This document shows positions 6,104 through 7,260 of a DNA stretch of 7,260 nucleotides, piece after piece. The notes beneath the pieces are model-generated. The model saw nothing but the letters and a program-made list of their open reading frames with translations, was not told the origin of the DNA and ran no database searches. Numbering within the stretch: position 1 is the stretch's first letter; every line of letters starts with the position of its first letter. A program made the translations under genes and the position numbers. The stretch is from JAQBFJ01 sp032123435 (lineage in GTDB: Bacteria; Verrucomicrobiota; Kiritimatiellia; UBA8416; JAQBFJ01). The DNA is taken from positions 1 through 7,260 of the forward strand of contig JAQBFJ010000068.1 of assembly GCA_032123435.1 (NCBI GenBank), in the 5' to 3' direction.

Positions 6104-7260
6104 ATGAAACAGAAAAGCGAAAAATTAAGCATTATTGTTGTTGGCGCGTCGGGCGATCTTGCGAAGAAGAAAATATATCCAGCCTTATTCGCCCTGTACT
6201 GTCAGGGTTTTCTGCCTGAACAGTTCAATGTGTTCGGTTTTGCGAGGAGTAGTTACGGGCATGACGATTTTCGAGAGGCGGTCAAGGAGCATTTAACCTG
6301 TCGGTATACGCCTGACGCGTCGTCTTGTTCGGGTCGCATTACTGAATTCCTGTCGAAATGTTTTTACACGAGTGGTCAATACGGTTCTTCGGATTCGTTT
6401 CTTGATCTGTTTAGCCTGATGCGTGAGACAGAAGGGGCTGGAGGAGCGAACAGGATGTTCTATCTTGCCGTTCCGCCCTTTGTTTTTGTTGATATCGCTC
6501 GCGCAATAGGTGATGCGGGGCTGGTGACATGTAAGGAGGATGCCTCATGGTCGCGTGTCGTGATAGAAAAACCGTTTGGGCGAGACCGTGAATCGTCGGA
6601 TGTTCTGGTCTCTGAATTGGCGAAAGTTTTTACCGAGGAGCAGACGTACCGGATAGATCATTATCTCGGCAAGGAGGTCGTTCAGAATCTGATGGTATTA
6701 CGTTTTGCCAATCTGGTATTCGAACCGGTCTGGAACCGGACATATATCGACAGGATCTGTATTGACTGGAAAGAGAATGATGGAATCGGTGCGCGCGGCG
6801 GATATTTTGACGCGTATGGGATAATCCGTGACGTGATGCAGAATCATCTACTAGAGATTCTCGCTCTTATTGCAATGGAGCGGCCTGAAAGCACGGCTGA
6901 GGATGATGTGGCTGATGCAAAAGCTGCCGTGCTGAAGAGTATTCGGGCAATATCGGCAAAGGATATTGTTCTTGGGCAATATGGCGCAGGTGAATATGCG
7001 GGACGTAGGCACGCGGGATACACTGATGAAAAACATGTGGCCATGCATTCGTTAACTCCCACATACGCAACTGCTGTTTTGCGTATTGAAAACGAAAGAT
7101 GGCGCGATGTACCGTTTATTATTACGGCGGGCAAGGGACTGAATACCCGCGTGAGCGAGGTGAGTGTTCTGTTTAAGGAGATTCCGGAAAATATTTTCTG
7201 CGGTGTTCCCGGCTGTTTGCCCGGTAACAGGCTGATAGTGCGAGTTCAACCTGACGAGGC
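6104..7260 (+). CDS. zwf: Glucose-6-phosphate 1-dehydrogenase, 3' end outside window
   Basis: The frame is open from ATG 6104 to the last base (385 full codons), against a family length near 480-510, so the C-terminal fifth lies beyond the window. The enzyme oxidises glucose 6-phosphate to the lactone and makes NADPH in the oxidative pentose phosphate pathway. Evidence is the N-terminal NADP-binding GASGDLAKKKIYPALF (14-29), EKPFG (155-159), the substrate motif RIDHYLGKE with H186, LRFANLVFEPVWNR, and GGYFDAYGIIRDVMQNH with the catalytic histidine at 248. GKGLNTR further on corresponds to the usual GKAL block. The wording GDLAKKKIYPAL and IIRDVMQNHLLE resembles the plant/animal-type enzymes more than the proteobacterial form. 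The start has no well-placed ribosome site (GAAGAGG at 6081-6087 is 16 bases away); ATT at 6095 would be better spaced but is rare. It may be coupled to dsbD translation, and it can supply NADPH to the redox genes upstream. Confidence 0.96.
   Translation, partial: MKQKSEKLSIIVVGASGDLAKKKIYPALFALYCQGFLPEQFNVFGFARSSYGHDDFREAVKEHLTCRYTPDASSCSGRITEFLSKCFYTSGQYGSSDSFLDLFSLMRETEGAGGANRMFYLAVPPFVFVDIARAIGDAGLVTCKEDASWSRVVIEKPFGRDRESSDVLVSELAKVFTEEQTYRIDHYLGKEVVQNLMVLRFANLVFEPVWNRTYIDRICIDWKENDGIGARGGYFDAYGIIRDVMQNHLLEILALIAMERPESTAEDDVADAKAAVLKSIRAISAKDIVLGQYGAGEYAGRRHAGYTDEKHVAMHSLTPTYATAVLRIENERWRDVPFIITAGKGLNTRVSEVSVLFKEIPENIFCGVPGCLPGNRLIVRVQPDE

Noticed and set aside
1..7260. CRISPR array, tRNA, rRNA, transposase or phage genes
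   Set aside because: I saw no spaced direct repeats of CRISPR type, no cloverleaf or rRNA pattern, and no mobile-element protein motifs on either strand.

Overview
The window looks like a stretch of chromosome from an anaerobic or microaerophilic bacterium of moderate GC content. Nearly all genes lie on the + strand with short gaps or overlaps. Rubrerythrin, a two-iron superoxide reductase (desulfoferrodoxin), rubredoxin and a rubredoxin-reductase-like flavoprotein form the reductive oxygen-defence set typical of strict anaerobes. A CCAAT-periodic intergenic repeat resembles ones I recall from Planctomycetes-Verrucomicrobia-Lentisphaerae (PVC) type and candidate-phylum genomes. This makes a Kiritimatiellota/Lentisphaerota-like source plausible, but it is only a guess from the sequence.

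Layout. Bases 1-732 are the C-terminal part of PTS enzyme I. Bases 744-2614 hold a compact oxygen/iron cluster: rubrerythrin, desulfoferrodoxin, a C-terminal ferritin remnant lacking its first two thirds, a rubrerythrin-type ferritin-like protein, and a 53-residue rubredoxin that overlaps the preceding gene by one base. Bases 2694-3845 encode an FAD/NAD(P)H pyridine nucleotide-disulfide-type oxidoreductase, the likely rubredoxin reductase. A 180-base gap follows, carrying the CCAAT-type repeat. Next come a cysteine-rich conserved protein of unknown function (4026-4406) and, overlapping it by ATGA, a DsbD-like membrane thiol:disulfide reductase (4403-6076). Last is glucose-6-phosphate dehydrogenase (from 6104), which is cut by the window end.

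How they could work together (inference). The flavoprotein would pass NAD(P)H electrons to rubredoxin. Rubredoxin would reduce superoxide reductase (superoxide to peroxide) and rubrerythrin (peroxide to water). Ferritin-like proteins would handle iron or peroxide. Glucose-6-phosphate dehydrogenase would replenish NADPH, and DsbD would carry cytoplasmic reducing power across the membrane.

The most notable points are the ferritin remnant in frame with the superoxide reductase gene, the cysteine-rich unknown protein coupled to dsbD, a possible frameshift at the end of dsbD, and the dispersed-type repeat. I see no phage, CRISPR, transposase or RNA gene. I found no clearly new multi-gene system; the cysteine-rich protein paired with DsbD is the best candidate for something undescribed.
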